Source: Nocardioides sp. CFH 31398
Lineage (GTDB): Bacteria; Actinomycetota; Actinomycetes; Propionibacteriales; Nocardioidaceae
DNA length: 64,000 bases
Reading direction: 5' to 3'
Assembly: GCF_022436705.1 (NCBI RefSeq)
Contig: NZ_JAKUHT010000024.1
Location: 50,620-114,619, forward strand
Positions within the stretch are counted from its first letter, which is position 1. Each line of letters begins with the position of its first letter. The translations under genes and the position numbers were made by a program. Below are positions 40,627 through 50,407 of the stretch, piece by piece. The notes beneath the pieces are model-generated. The model saw nothing but the letters and a program-made list of their open reading frames with translations. It was not told the DNA's origin and searched no databases.

Positions 40627-43113
40627 TCAGGCGAGGCGGTCGACGACGGTGCCGGGACGCCCCGCCTGTGACGCCGTACGACGGGTGGCCGCGGTCGGCG
40701 TGGAGGTCCGGGGGGCGCCGGGCAGGGCCGAGGCGGGCGCCCAGCGCGCCAGCAGGCGCTGCCGGCCGCCGGTCCCAGCGGCCAGGGCGACGCGGACGGC
40801 CTCGACGTCGGCCTGCAGGTCGGAGGCGCCGGTGCCGCCCGGACCGCCCGGGCCCGCGCCCTCGGCGGAGGCCGGCGCGTAGCGCTCCCGCTCCACGGCG
40901 GCCGCGAGGCGGCGCAGCGCGGCGACGGCGGCGGCGTGGTCGCGCGCCCCGGGCGGCGGCCCGGGCTCGGGGTCGGGGGGGAGCAGCGGCTCGAGCAGGG
41001 CGAGGGCCTCGCGGGGCGACCGACCGTGCGGCCACGGCCGGCGCAGGTCGACGACCGTGTCCCGCAGCTCGGCCCACGCCGCCTCGACGGGGTCCGCCGT
41101 GGTGCGCCGGGCCTGACGCGTGCGGCGCCGGAGCAGCGACGGCGCGGCCAGCAGCAGCGCCACCAGGGCGAGGCCGCCGGCGGTCAGGCCGGCGGTGCGC
41201 CAGGCGGCGAAGGGGGAGGTGGCGGCGGCGGTGGCCTCGACGGCCGGGGTGCGGGGGGCCGGCTCGGGGACGCCCTGCTGGCCGCCGCCCTGCTCGGGCA
41301 GCGGGGCGTCGCCGGCGCCGGGACCGGCCTCGGGAGCGTCGGGCTCCCGGTCGCCGCCGAGGCCGCGCGTGTAGTCGGGGACGGCCGACGCCCGGCCCGC
41401 GGGGGTCGGCTCGAACCGCACCCAGCCGGAGCCGGGGAAGTACAGCTCGGGCCAGGCGTGCAGGTCGTCGGAGGAGTACTCCCACACCGCGTCGGCGCCC
41501 GCGCCGCCGCCGACCTGCTCCGGTTGCAGGAAGCCCACGGCGACGCGCGCGGGGATGTCGAGCGCACGCGCCATGACCGCCATCGCGGAGGCGAACTGCT
41601 CGCAGTAGCCGATCCGGCCGTCGGGCCCGTCGTCGAGGAATGAGACGAGGTCGTCGGCGCCGTTGCCGCTGTCGGCGTCGAGGCTGTAGGTGAAGCCGCC
41701 GTCGCGGCGGAACCACTGCTGCAGCGCGACGGCGCGGTCGAAGTCGGTCTGCGCCCCGTCCGTCACCGCCCGCGACAGCTGGCGCACCTCGAGCGGGAGG
41801 TCGTCGGGGAGCTCGGTGAACTCGCCGCCGACCGCGCTGCTGCTCGGTGTCGAGGCGTTCAGGGCGGCCGTGGTGACGTCGAGGTCCAGCCCGGTGGCGG
41901 TGTAGTTGAGGCCCGCGGTGGTGAGGTCCTCCTCGGCCGCGATGAAGTCGCGGGTGGCGAGGTCGTACTTCCACAGGCCCTCGGCGTCCACCCGCTGCGA
42001 GGGGAACGGCGTGGGCAGCCAGGCGGACACGAAGTCGTCGGAGACCTCGAAGCGCCACTGCTCCTCGCGCCGCGCCACCGTCTCCGCGACGCCCTCGGGG
42101 GCCGGCATGAGCCCGCTGGCGCTCTGGTCGTCGGGCAGGTCGCGGTCACCGCTGGTCCACGCCTCGTCGGAGAAGCGGTTGAGCACCGAGATCCGCAGGT
42201 ACGACGGGTCGGGGTCGGAGGTCGAGAACCGCAGCAGCGGGGTGTCCTCCGGCCGGCGCAGGTCGCGGCGCAGGTCCGTCATCGGGTTGGTCAGCGAGAT
42301 CTCCCGGTCGCCGCCACCGGTCCCGTCGCCGTCCAGCAGCCCGAGCCCGAGGGTCGGCACCACCAGCGGGACGACGAGGGCCAGCCCGGTCGCCGACGCG
42401 CCCAGCCCGAGGGCGGTGCTGCGCACACCGCCGGTGCGGACGCCGAACCCGCCGGCGGTCCCGCTGTCGGTGCCGGCCGGCAGCGTCTCGTCGCTCGTGC
42501 CGTCGGGGGCGTCCCAGCGCTCGAGGTCGGCCGCGGTGCTCTGGTACAGCATCCACACGAAGCCGGCCGCGGGCACCGCGAAGACCCACCACGCCACGTC
42601 GCCGCCCAGCATGCTCACGGGCAGCGTGTAGACGGTCAGCAGCGGCAGCCCGGCCAGCGACACCATCCGCAGGCTGCAGACCAGCACGTCGACCAGCAGC
42701 AGGCAGGCGAGACCCGCGACGAGCAGCAGCGGCTCCACCGGCGGGACGTCGCCCCCGACGGGCGCCGCGTAGCGACCGGCGCTGACGACGGCGTCCTCGA
42801 GCACCCGACCGGCCAGGGCGAGGGTCTCGGGGGTCGGCAGCCACGACCCCGTCGCACTGCGCAGGACGCCGAGCGCGGCGAGGGCCACCTGCACCATGAC
42901 GACGAGCGGGCCCGGTGTCCGGACCGCCCGCAACGCCGTGCCGCTGACCGCCACGACGAGGCCGATCGCCAGCAGGGGCACGAGGAAGCGGTCGGGGTTC
43001 TCGGTGAACCCCCGCCAGGCCATGGTCGTGGCCCACGCGGTCAGGCACGCGGTGACGGCGAGCAGCAGGTCACGACCACCGGGCAGGCGCCCGCGCCGGT
43101 ACGCCGCGCTCAT
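40627..43113 (-). CDS. TgpA/TgaseA-type transglutaminase-like membrane protein
   Basis: An 828-residue membrane protein. Six to seven N-terminal helices (residues 10-240) match the DUF3488 region, then a large exported domain. The transglutaminase-like core has Cys504 in YCEQFASAMAVMARALDIPARV, His in SDDLHAWPELYFPGSGW, and the Asp/Glu that follows. A C-terminal helix (GLTAGGLALVALLLAAP, about 680) precedes a cytoplasmic DUF4129-like tail (about 720-828). Bacterial members are linked to MoxR and DUF58 genes as here, with an envelope role. The ATG at 43113 overlaps the upstream stop (ATGA). The enzyme's target protein is unknown. Confidence 0.9.
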   Translation of the reverse strand: MSAAYRRGRLPGGRDLLLAVTACLTAWATTMAWRGFTENPDRFLVPLLAIGLVVAVSGTALRAVRTPGPLVVMVQVALAALGVLRSATGSWLPTPETLALAGRVLEDAVVSAGRYAAPVGGDVPPVEPLLLVAGLACLLLVDVLVCSLRMVSLAGLPLLTVYTLPVSMLGGDVAWWVFAVPAAGFVWMLYQSTAADLERWDAPDGTSDETLPAGTDSGTAGGFGVRTGGVRSTALGLGASATGLALVVPLVVPTLGLGLLDGDGTGGGDREISLTNPMTDLRRDLRRPEDTPLLRFSTSDPDPSYLRISVLNRFSDEAWTSGDRDLPDDQSASGLMPAPEGVAETVARREEQWRFEVSDDFVSAWLPTPFPSQRVDAEGLWKYDLATRDFIAAEEDLTTAGLNYTATGLDLDVTTAALNASTPSSSAVGGEFTELPDDLPLEVRQLSRAVTDGAQTDFDRAVALQQWFRRDGGFTYSLDADSGNGADDLVSFLDDGPDGRIGYCEQFASAMAVMARALDIPARVAVGFLQPEQVGGGAGADAVWEYSSDDLHAWPELYFPGSGWVRFEPTPAGRASAVPDYTRGLGGDREPDAPEAGPGAGDAPLPEQGGGQQGVPEPAPRTPAVEATAAATSPFAAWRTAGLTAGGLALVALLLAAPSLLRRRTRQARRTTADPVEAAWAELRDTVVDLRRPWPHGRSPREALALLEPLLPPDPEPGPPPGARDHAAAVAALRRLAAAVERERYAPASAEGAGPGGPGGTGASDLQADVEAVRVALAAGTGGRQRLLARWAPASALPGAPRTSTPTAATRRTASQAGRPGTVVDRLA

Positions 43114-44408
43114 CGGGCCGCCCCCGCCACCGGGTCGCCCGTCGCGGGCGCGGCGACCGGGGCGCCCGCCGCCGCCGGGTGGGCCAGGCGGGACCAGCTC
43201 ACGTCGAGGGGCTCGGAGGGGCGCAGCTCGGCCATCCGCCAGCCCTGCCCGGCGACCACGGCGGCCGTGGTCACGGCGGGTGGCGCCGAGCCGGCGGAGG
43301 CCCATCCGGACAGGTCGACCGGCAGGGCGATCGCCGTCCCGGCGTGGTGCCGCATCCGCCGCAGGTTCGCCGCGTCGCCCGGCTCGGAGCCCCCGAGCAC
43401 GGCGACGAGGATGCCGCCGCGGGCGGCGTCGGTCAGCCAGGAGGTGTCGAGGTCGATCCGGCTGGTCGGGGTGAGCACGGCGAGCGCCTCCAGGAGCGCC
43501 GTGGAGTCGGCCACGCCCCCGACCCGGTCGTGCCAGCCGGCGGTCGGGTGCTCGCCGGAGGCGGTCACGAGGCGCACGAGGTAGCCGCGCCGGGTCAGGT
43601 GCACCGCGACGGACGCCGCCGCCCCGACCGCGAGCTCGAGGGACGACGCCGCACCCTGCCCGCGGTGGGCGCGAGCCCGGTCGTCGACCATGACCGTCGC
43701 GCGTGGCTGCCAGGGCTGCTCCTCGCGCCGCACCATCAGCTCGCCGGTCCGCGCGGAGCTGCGCCAGTGCACCCGCCGCAGGTCGTCGCCGACGCGGTAG
43801 TCGCGGACGGTGACGTCCTCCGCGCTGCCGGTGGCGAACGACCGCGGACGCTCGTCACCGGCGCCGGTCCACTGGCCGCCGAGGCCGATGGGCGCGAGGG
43901 GCACCACCGCCGGGACCACGACCAACGACGCCTCGGAGCGGAACGAGCGGCCGACCTCGACGAGGCCGAAGGGGTCGCTGACCCGGACGTCCATCGGCCC
44001 CACCGGGTAGCGGCCGCGCACCCCGGGTCGCACCGGGTAGGAGACGTGGCGGCGCCAGCCGTGGCCGATGCCCTCGAGCACGAAGCGGGGACGGGAGCCC
44101 AGCGCGTGCGGCACGTGGTCCTCCAGCAGGAGGACGCCGGTGGGGGTGCGTCCCTCGTTGACCAGCAGCAGGTCGACGCGGGCGGGCTCGCCGACGGTGA
44201 CGGTGGCGGGGGAGAGGGTCCGCTCCAGGGTCAGCCGGTAGCGGCTGCGTCCGATCACGAACGCGGCCAGGAGCGGCAGCAGCGCCACGAGGACGCCGAC
44301 CCGCACCAGGGCCGACTGGCCGAGCACGACGGCGCAGACGACCGCCGTCGTCCCGGCCGCGACGAACGCGCGGCCGCGGACCGTCAGTCCCGCCAGGGCC
44401 TCCCGCAC
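43110..44408 (-). CDS. DUF58 domain protein
   Basis: A 432-residue protein. The N terminus has two membrane helices (AFVAAGTTAVVCAVVLG and VLVALLPLLAAFVIG). A beta-rich region (50-190) follows, then the DUF58 core RSFATGSAEDVTVRDYRVGDDLRRVHWRSSARTGELMVR (about 190-230), with the VHWR/SARTGEL motif that places it in the vWA-related group. PRATVMVDDRA is the MIDAS-like strand of the vWA-like domain. These proteins pair with MoxR ATPases. GTG start lies 10 bases after the moxR stop. Exact function is unknown, probably scaffold or chaperone target of the ATPase. Confidence 0.88.
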   Translation of the reverse strand: MREALAGLTVRGRAFVAAGTTAVVCAVVLGQSALVRVGVLVALLPLLAAFVIGRSRYRLTLERTLSPATVTVGEPARVDLLLVNEGRTPTGVLLLEDHVPHALGSRPRFVLEGIGHGWRRHVSYPVRPGVRGRYPVGPMDVRVSDPFGLVEVGRSFRSEASLVVVPAVVPLAPIGLGGQWTGAGDERPRSFATGSAEDVTVRDYRVGDDLRRVHWRSSARTGELMVRREEQPWQPRATVMVDDRARAHRGQGAASSLELAVGAAASVAVHLTRRGYLVRLVTASGEHPTAGWHDRVGGVADSTALLEALAVLTPTSRIDLDTSWLTDAARGGILVAVLGGSEPGDAANLRRMRHHAGTAIALPVDLSGWASAGSAPPAVTTAAVVAGQGWRMAELRPSEPLDVSWSRLAHPAAAGAPVAAPATGDPVAGAAR

Positions 44409-44418
44409 GGTCCGCGCC

Positions 44419-45483
<1,065 letters not shown>

Positions 45484-45557
45484 TGGTGCCTCTCCGGTGG
45501 ATGAGGACCCCACCGTAGTCGGCGACCCCCAGCCGTGGGCGCCTCGCGACCCGCGTC

Positions 45558-45630
45558 CTCCACCCTCCTCCACCCGGGCCCTCCACCGCGCTCCACCTCG
45601 CGCCCCACCTGGCCCTCCACAGCGCTCCAC
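45558..45630 (-). promoter_or_regulatory. GTGGAG box cluster facing the moxR operon
   Basis: On the minus strand, seven GTGGAG/GTGGGG boxes occur (plus-strand CTCCAC at 45558, 45568, 45581, 45591, 45615, 45625 and CCCCAC at 45603). Three pairs are spaced exactly 10 bp. GTGGAGCGCTGTGGAG at 45615-45630 and GTGGAGCGCGGTGGAG at 45581-45596 differ by one base from GTGGAGCGCAGTGGAG upstream of mraZ. This makes them candidate MraZ-type sites. Confidence 0.6.
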
Positions 45631-45768
45631 CGGGCTCCGAGCCGGGCCCACCGGGCCCGCTCCGGCCCCGTCGGGACGCCCCGGGCGCCGTCCGGCGGCC
45701 CGGACGGAGCGACGAGATCGGGCCCGGGGCGCGGAGAAGCGCGCACCGGGGGAGCGAAACACCCACCA

Positions 45769-45813
45769 AGTGGTTGCTAGTGGAGGAAAGTGGGTTAGAG
45801 TGGAGCGCAGTGG
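45769..45813 (+). promoter_or_regulatory. MraZ-type operator, five AGTGG repeats
   Basis: AGTGG starts at 45769, 45779, 45789, 45799 and 45809, an exact 10-bp period over 45 bases, all facing the mraZ gene. The array covers the promoter below. MraZ is known to bind tandem TGGGN-type or AGTGG-type repeats upstream of its own operon. Confidence 0.85.
45774..45801 (+). promoter_or_regulatory. mraZ promoter (-35 TTGCTA, -10 TAGAGT)
   Basis: TTGCTA at 45774-45779 and TAGAGT at 45796-45801 are separated by 16 bases. They sit inside the AGTGG array, so a protein bound there would block it. The leader to the ATG is about 30 bases with a GGAGG site. The remaining part of the 354-base gap is GC-rich without other signals. 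Confidence 0.6.
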
Positions 45814-45837
45814 AGGAGCAGGGGAACGGAGGCCCGG

Positions 45838-46266
45838 ATGTTCATCGGGACCTTCACGCCCAAGCTGGACGACAAGGGCCGGCTGATCCTCCCGGCGAAG
45901 TTCAGGGACGCGTTCGCGGGAGGAGTGGTGATGACGAAGGGTCAGGAGCGCTGCATCGAGCTCCAGACCCAGGCGCAGCTCGAGGCCACCGCCGCCCGGC
46001 TCCGCGAGGCGCCCATGACGGACCCCCGGGTCCGCGCCTACGTCCGCGTCCTCTTCACCGGCGGCCACGACCAGATCCCCGACAAGCAGGGCCGGGTCAA
46101 CGTGCCCGCCCCGCTGCGCGAGTACGCCTCGATCGACCGTGAGGTCGTCGTCGCGGGCGTGATGGACCGCGTCGAGATGTGGAACCCCGAGGCCTGGGCG
46201 GCCTACTCCGCCGAGCAGGAGGCGGCCTTCGCGGGCCTCGACCACGAGATCTTCCCCGGCATCTAG
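45838..46266 (+). CDS. mraZ: Transcriptional regulator MraZ
   Basis: A 142-residue protein with two SpoVT/AbrB-like folds. The first begins MFIGTFTPKLDDKGRLILPAKFRDAF and contains the DKGR motif of the DNA-binding surface; the second repeats it as IPDKQGRVNVPAPLREY near 80-95. MraZ forms a multimeric ring and represses or fine-tunes the dcw operon by binding the repeats upstream of its own gene, which are present at 45769. ATG 45838 has GGAGG upstream. It is the first gene of the dcw cluster. Confidence 0.97.
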   Translation: MFIGTFTPKLDDKGRLILPAKFRDAFAGGVVMTKGQERCIELQTQAQLEATAARLREAPMTDPRVRAYVRVLFTGGHDQIPDKQGRVNVPAPLREYASIDREVVVAGVMDRVEMWNPEAWAAYSAEQEAAFAGLDHEIFPGI

Positions 46267-46496
46267 CAGCACCCGGCACCACCGGCAGCACCACAACTCC
46301 AGAGCGGGACGCGCAGGACGAGGCCTCTGGCCCGCCCGCGAGGAGTCATCTGACGCACCTTCCCCGGCGCCAGAGGACCCGGCGGGCGGGCAAGGGACCT
46401 GGACCGGCGCCTCCCGCTCGCGAGCTCCCGCACCACCCGGCACCACCCGGCACCACCCGGCACCACCCGGCAGCAGCACCGAAGGGTCGAGACCAC
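46267..46496. other. Intergenic region after mraZ, 230 bases
   Basis: A gap rich in CACCCGGCACCACC-like sequence leading to the small ORF. It breaks the close packing of the dcw genes. Apart from the repeats noted separately I see no operator or hairpin of note. Confidence 0.5.
46431..46470. repeat. 10-bp tandem repeat CACCACCCGG, four copies
   Basis: Four identical CACCACCCGG units follow one another. Shorter relatives (CACCCGGCACCACCGG) occur right after the mraZ stop. Confidence 0.9.
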
Positions 46497-46646
46497 GTGA
46501 GCACGCGCCAGGCGCCCCAGCCGCCGCCACCCGTACGCCGGGTGCGCGAGCAGGCTCGCGACGTCCTCGCGGTCATGGCGTTCTCGGCCCTCGCCTCCAC
46601 CGCGCTCGCGGTCGCCCTGCTCCTCGTCCTCTCGCTGGGGCGGTAG
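46497..46646 (+). CDS. Small single-helix membrane protein
   Basis: A 49-residue ORF with a GTG start, lying four bases before rsmH. The first 20 residues are basic and Pro-rich ([20 protein letters not shown]) and the rest is one helix ([23 protein letters not shown]). This would be a type II single-pass protein with the basic end in the cytoplasm, similar in layout to small division-site proteins. No homologue comes to mind. Conservation in related genomes would decide whether it is real; the position inside dcw and codon use favour it. Confidence 0.6.
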   Translation: MSTRQAPQPPPPVRRVREQARDVLAVMAFSALASTALAVALLLVLSLGR

Positions 46647-46650
46647 CGCG

Positions 46651-47700
46651 ATGACGCCGACGACCGCCGACGGCGGGGACGGTCAGGACGGCGCGACACA
46701 CGAGCCGGTCCTGCTGGCGCGCGTGGTCGAGCTGCTCGCCCCGGCCCTGCAGCGCGACGGCGCCGTGCTCGTCGACGGCACCCTCGGCCTCGGCGGCCAC
46801 AGCGCCGCGGTCCTCGAGGCCTGCCCCGCGGCCCGGGTCGTCGGCATCGACCGCGACCCCGCCGCGCTCGAGCGGGCCGGCGACCGGCTCGCGGCGCACG
46901 GCGACCGCTTCACCGGCGTCCACGCGACGTACGACCGGCTCGCCGACGTCCTCGACGACCTCGGCCTCGACACCGTGGACGGCGTCCTGCTCGACCTCGG
47001 CGTCTCCTCCATGCAGCTCGACCGCCTCGACCGCGGCTTCGCCTACCGCGCGGACTCGCCGCTCGACATGCGGATGGACCCCACCACCGGTCGCACCGCG
47101 GCCGACGTCCTCAACACCTACCCCGCGGCCGACCTGACGCTGGTCCTGTCGCGGTACGGCGAGGAGAAGTTCGCCCGACGGATCGCCGACGCGATCGTGC
47201 GCGAGCGCACCACCGAGCCCTTCACGACCTCCGGACGCCTCGTCGAGCTGCTCTACGACGTGATCCCGGCGCCGGCCCGCCGCACGGGCGGCCACCCGGC
47301 GAAACGGACCTTCCAGGCGCTGCGCATGGAGGTGAACGACGAGCTGGGCGGCCTGGACCGGGTCCTGCCCGCCGCGCTGCAGGCCGTCGGGGTCGGGGGC
47401 CGGGTCGTCGTCGAGTCGTACCACTCGCTGGAGGACCGCGCCGTCAAGCGCGCCTTCGCGCGGGCCACCACGAGCAGCGCGCCGCCCGACCTTCCCGTCG
47501 TCCCGCCGGAGCTCGAGCCCGCGATGGTCGCCGTCACCCGGGGGGCCGAGCAGGCCGACGACGTCGAGCGCGCCCGGAACCCCCGCGCCGCCAGCGTCCG
47601 CCTCCGCGCGGTCGAGCGCGTCCGCCCGTCGTCCCCGTCGTCCCCGTCGTCCCAGTCGTCCACCAGGTCACAGCGTCGTGCCTCCGGAGGTGCCCGATGA
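46651..47700 (+). CDS. rsmH: 16S rRNA (cytosine(1402)-N4)-methyltransferase RsmH
   Basis: A 349-residue enzyme. [15 protein letters not shown] at 17-31 opens the conserved core; [17 protein letters not shown] carries the SAM loop, GIDRDPAAL the acidic motif, and [34 protein letters not shown] is the family signature. The later [12 protein letters not shown] and [18 protein letters not shown] motifs are intact. It methylates C1402 in the ribosomal decoding centre. The last 30 residues ([11 protein letters not shown]) come from a 9-bp repeat in the DNA and are probably disordered. The stop overlaps ftsL by four bases (ATGA). Confidence 0.97.
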   Translation: MTPTTADGGDGQDGATHEPVLLARVVELLAPALQRDGAVLVDGTLGLGGHSAAVLEACPAARVVGIDRDPAALERAGDRLAAHGDRFTGVHATYDRLADVLDDLGLDTVDGVLLDLGVSSMQLDRLDRGFAYRADSPLDMRMDPTTGRTAADVLNTYPAADLTLVLSRYGEEKFARRIADAIVRERTTEPFTTSGRLVELLYDVIPAPARRTGGHPAKRTFQALRMEVNDELGGLDRVLPAALQAVGVGGRVVVESYHSLEDRAVKRAFARATTSSAPPDLPVVPPELEPAMVAVTRGAEQADDVERARNPRAASVRLRAVERVRPSSPSSPSSQSSTRSQRRASGGAR

Positions 47701-48350
47701 GCAGCCCGCTCCGTCTGCCCGACCCCCGTCCCCGCGAGCCCGGGCGCGAGCCGGGACAGCCGAGCCGCCGCACCCTGCCGCCCCTGCGGCTCGCGCCGCG
47801 CCGTCGCCCGCGCCCGCCGAAGGTCCCGTTCGTGGTGGTGGTCGCCCTCGTCGCCCTCGGCGGGGTCGTCGGGCTGCTCCTGTTCAACACCTCCATGCAG
47901 CAGGCGTCCTTCGCGGCGAGCGCCCTGGAGCGCCACGCCGACACCCTCGCCGCGCGCGAGCAGAAGCTGCAGATGGAGCTCGAGGGCCTGCGCGACCCGC
48001 AGCGGGTCGCCCGCGCGGCGCGCGACGCCGGCATGGTCGTCGGCCGCAGCACGTGCTTCCTGTCGCTCGCCGACGGCAGCACCAGCGGCCCCTGCCAGCC
48101 CGCGACCGCGGAGGACGGGATGCGCATCGAGGCCCAGCCGCAGGCCCGTCCCGGCGTCCTCGACCCCGCCCCGCGCTACGTCGACCCGCCGGCCGAGCAG
48201 AACCAGGTGGGCGACACGGGCCCGCGTGACGGCCGCGGGGACGCGCGGGGGGCTAGGAATGGTGCACGCGACACCGACCGGGCCGCCGACCGTGCCGGAG
48301 ACCGTCGCGGCGACCGTGACCGCAGGACCCAGGGAGGAGCCACCCGGTGA
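47697..48350 (+). CDS. ftsL: Cell division protein FtsL
   Basis: A 217-residue bitopic protein. A basic, Pro-rich cytoplasmic head (1-45) precedes one helix ([21 protein letters not shown], about 44-64) and a short coiled coil in the periplasm ([27 protein letters not shown]), followed by [17 protein letters not shown]. That is the FtsL/DivIC-like arrangement, which with FtsB and FtsQ activates FtsWI. The C-terminal 50 residues are highly charged, rich in Arg/Asp/Gly, and unusual for the family, so they may be a lineage-specific tail. GTG of ftsI overlaps its stop (GTGA). Confidence 0.85.
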   Translation: MSSPLRLPDPRPREPGREPGQPSRRTLPPLRLAPRRRPRPPKVPFVVVVALVALGGVVGLLLFNTSMQQASFAASALERHADTLAAREQKLQMELEGLRDPQRVARAARDAGMVVGRSTCFLSLADGSTSGPCQPATAEDGMRIEAQPQARPGVLDPAPRYVDPPAEQNQVGDTGPRDGRGDARGARNGARDTDRAADRAGDRRGDRDRRTQGGATR

Positions 48351-50104
48351 GCCGACCCCGTCCGAGCCTGCGCGGCCAGTCGGTGCTGCGCCTGCGGGTC
48401 GCGATGGTGGTCATCGCCATGGCCCTGTCCGTGCTCGGCGCCCGCCTGGTGCAGCTGCAGGGCGTCGACCCCGACTCGTACGCCGAGATGGCCGCCGCGG
48501 AGGGCACGGTCGACGCCGTCCTGCCCGCGCAGCGGGGCGAGATCCTCGACCGCAACGGGGTCGCCCTCGCGAGCTCGGTCGACGGGATGATGGTCATCGT
48601 CAACCCCCAGCTGGTGCCCGAGGACGCCGCGCCTGAGCTCGCCCGCCTGCTGTCCGACCGGTTGGACGTCGACTACTTCGACACCCTCGCCCAGGTCCGC
48701 GACCAGCGCTACCAGTTCCGCTACGTCGCGCGACGCGTCCCGTCCACCGTGGCCAACGAGACGCTCGAGGCGGTCGAGGACGCCGGGTTCGACGGCATCA
48801 CCCTGCAGGCCGACCCGGTGCGCGACTACCCGGCGAAGGACGTCGCCGCGAACCTCGTCGGCTTCATGGGCGCCGAGGGCGAGCCGCGCGCGGGGCTGGA
48901 GCTGACCTTCGAGCCGATGCTGCACGGCACGGACGGCGAAGCCCGCTACTCCACCGGCGGCGGCAACCGGATCCCGCTGGGGGAGACGAGCACCGTCGAC
49001 CCGGTGAACGGCCAGGACCTCACGCTGACCATCGACCGCGACGTCCAGTGGTTCGTCCAGCGGGCGCTCCGCAACGCCGTCGAGGGCGCGAACGCCGACT
49101 CCGGCGTCGCGATCGTGCAGGACGTGGAGTCCGGCGAGATCCTCGCGCTGGCCGACCACCCGACGTTCGACGCCTCGCAGCCGCTGCTGTCCGACGAGGC
49201 CGACCTGGGCTCCCGCGCCCTGAGCGACGTCTACGAGCCGGGCTCGGTGCAGAAGGCCTTCACGCTGGCCGCGCTCCTCGACGCCGACGAGGTCTCCCCG
49301 ACCACCAGGATCACGGTGCCGCCCGAGCTCGACAGCGGCGACACCACGATCGGCGACTACTGGGACCACGGCACGCTCCGGCTCACCGTCGCCGGCGCGA
49401 TCGCCCAGTCGTCCAACATCGGCACGGTGCTGGCGGCCCGCCGCATGGACCCCGAGCGGCTCCACGACTACCTCGTCGGCTTCGGCGAGGGGTCGCGCAC
49501 CGACGTCGGCGTCCGGGGCGAGTCGGCGGGGATCCTGCCCGACGGGGCGATCTGGACACCGATGGCCGCCGACCGCATCGCCTTCGGCCAGTCGCTGTCG
49601 GTCAACGCCCTGCAGATGACAGCCGGCATCAACACGATCGCCAACGGCGGGGTGCACGTCAGCCCCAGCCTGGTGCGGGGGAGCGCCACGACGGCCGCCG
49701 GCGAGGAGGTCGGCACCGACCAGACGGAGCGCCGCCGGGTGGTCTCGGAGGTCGCGGCCCGGCAGACCTCCGACGTCCTGGAGCAGGTCGTGGACCCCGA
49801 GACCGGTGTCGCCCCCGGCGCCGCCGTGCCCGGCTACCGCGTCGCCGGCAAGACCGGCACCGCCCAGCGCGTGAACGACGAGTGCCAGTGCTACGACGGC
49901 ACCTTCACGGTCTCGTTCGGCGGCTTCGCCCCCGCCGACGCCCCCCGGTTCACCGTCTACGTCGCCATCCAGAACCCCCGCAACGGCGGCGGCGGTGGCT
50001 CCGTCGGCGGTCCGGCCTTCTCCTCGATCATGGGCCAGCTGCTGCGCCACTACGCCGTCCCACCCACCAACTCCCGACCCCCCGAGCTCCCCATCGAGTG
50101 GTAG
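48347..50104 (+). CDS. ftsI: Penicillin-binding protein FtsI (PBP3), division transpeptidase
   Basis: A 585-residue class B PBP. One N-terminal helix (RVAMVVIAMALSVLGARLVQLQ), a pedestal domain with AQRGEILDRNGVALA, then the transpeptidase domain: SVQK (Ser300, Lys303), SSN near 378 and KTGTAQ near 503. These three motifs give the Ser-acyl transpeptidase that crosslinks septal peptidoglycan and binds penicillins. VSFGGFAPADAPRFTVYVAIQNP closes the domain. FtsW is its glycosyltransferase partner, encoded further on. A 303-base repeat-rich gap follows, which is unusual inside dcw. Confidence 0.97.
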   Translation: MSRPRPSLRGQSVLRLRVAMVVIAMALSVLGARLVQLQGVDPDSYAEMAAAEGTVDAVLPAQRGEILDRNGVALASSVDGMMVIVNPQLVPEDAAPELARLLSDRLDVDYFDTLAQVRDQRYQFRYVARRVPSTVANETLEAVEDAGFDGITLQADPVRDYPAKDVAANLVGFMGAEGEPRAGLELTFEPMLHGTDGEARYSTGGGNRIPLGETSTVDPVNGQDLTLTIDRDVQWFVQRALRNAVEGANADSGVAIVQDVESGEILALADHPTFDASQPLLSDEADLGSRALSDVYEPGSVQKAFTLAALLDADEVSPTTRITVPPELDSGDTTIGDYWDHGTLRLTVAGAIAQSSNIGTVLAARRMDPERLHDYLVGFGEGSRTDVGVRGESAGILPDGAIWTPMAADRIAFGQSLSVNALQMTAGINTIANGGVHVSPSLVRGSATTAAGEEVGTDQTERRRVVSEVAARQTSDVLEQVVDPETGVAPGAAVPGYRVAGKTGTAQRVNDECQCYDGTFTVSFGGFAPADAPRFTVYVAIQNPRNGGGGGSVGGPAFSSIMGQLLRHYAVPPTNSRPPELPIEW

Positions 50105-50407
50105 CCCCGCCACGCAGGCGCCGAGTCGGCACGTCTGCGCAGCCTGAGAACGTCGAGTCGGCACGTCTGCGCAGCCTCCTCGGTGGGCCGCGGGCCGTTC
50201 GCAGCCGCTGGACGAGGACGTCGACCTGGACGGCGGTGCGGAGGTCGGAGCGCACTCGGGTCACGGGGATCGCCACCTGCGCAGATGTGCTGACTCGGGC
50301 CGTTTGGGTGCGCAGACGTGCCGACTCGAGGCCGTGTGGGTGCGCAGACGTGCCGACTCGGGGTGCACCTCACCGACCTGCCGGTGAGGGGCCGATAACC
50401 TCGCCGG
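50105..50407. repeat. Inverted 32-bp repeat arrays (family B) between ftsI and murE
   Basis: Two units face right (GCCGAGTCGG at 50120, GTCGAGTCGG at 50152, each followed by CACGTCTGCGCA) and three face left (GCTGACTCGG at 50289, GCCGACTCGA at 50320, GCCGACTCGG at 50352), 31-32 bp apart. They flank about 100 unique bases (50178-50278) with no clear gene. CTCACCG (50369-50375) pairs with CGGTGAG near 50382 as a small hairpin, and GATAAC at 50394-50399, eight bases before the murE GTG, may be a -10 element. No strong terminator is apparent. Confidence 0.8.

Noticed and set aside
50178..50278. Remnant gene between the inverted repeats
   Set aside because: Short frames exist in both directions but none shows a recognisable motif or start signal.
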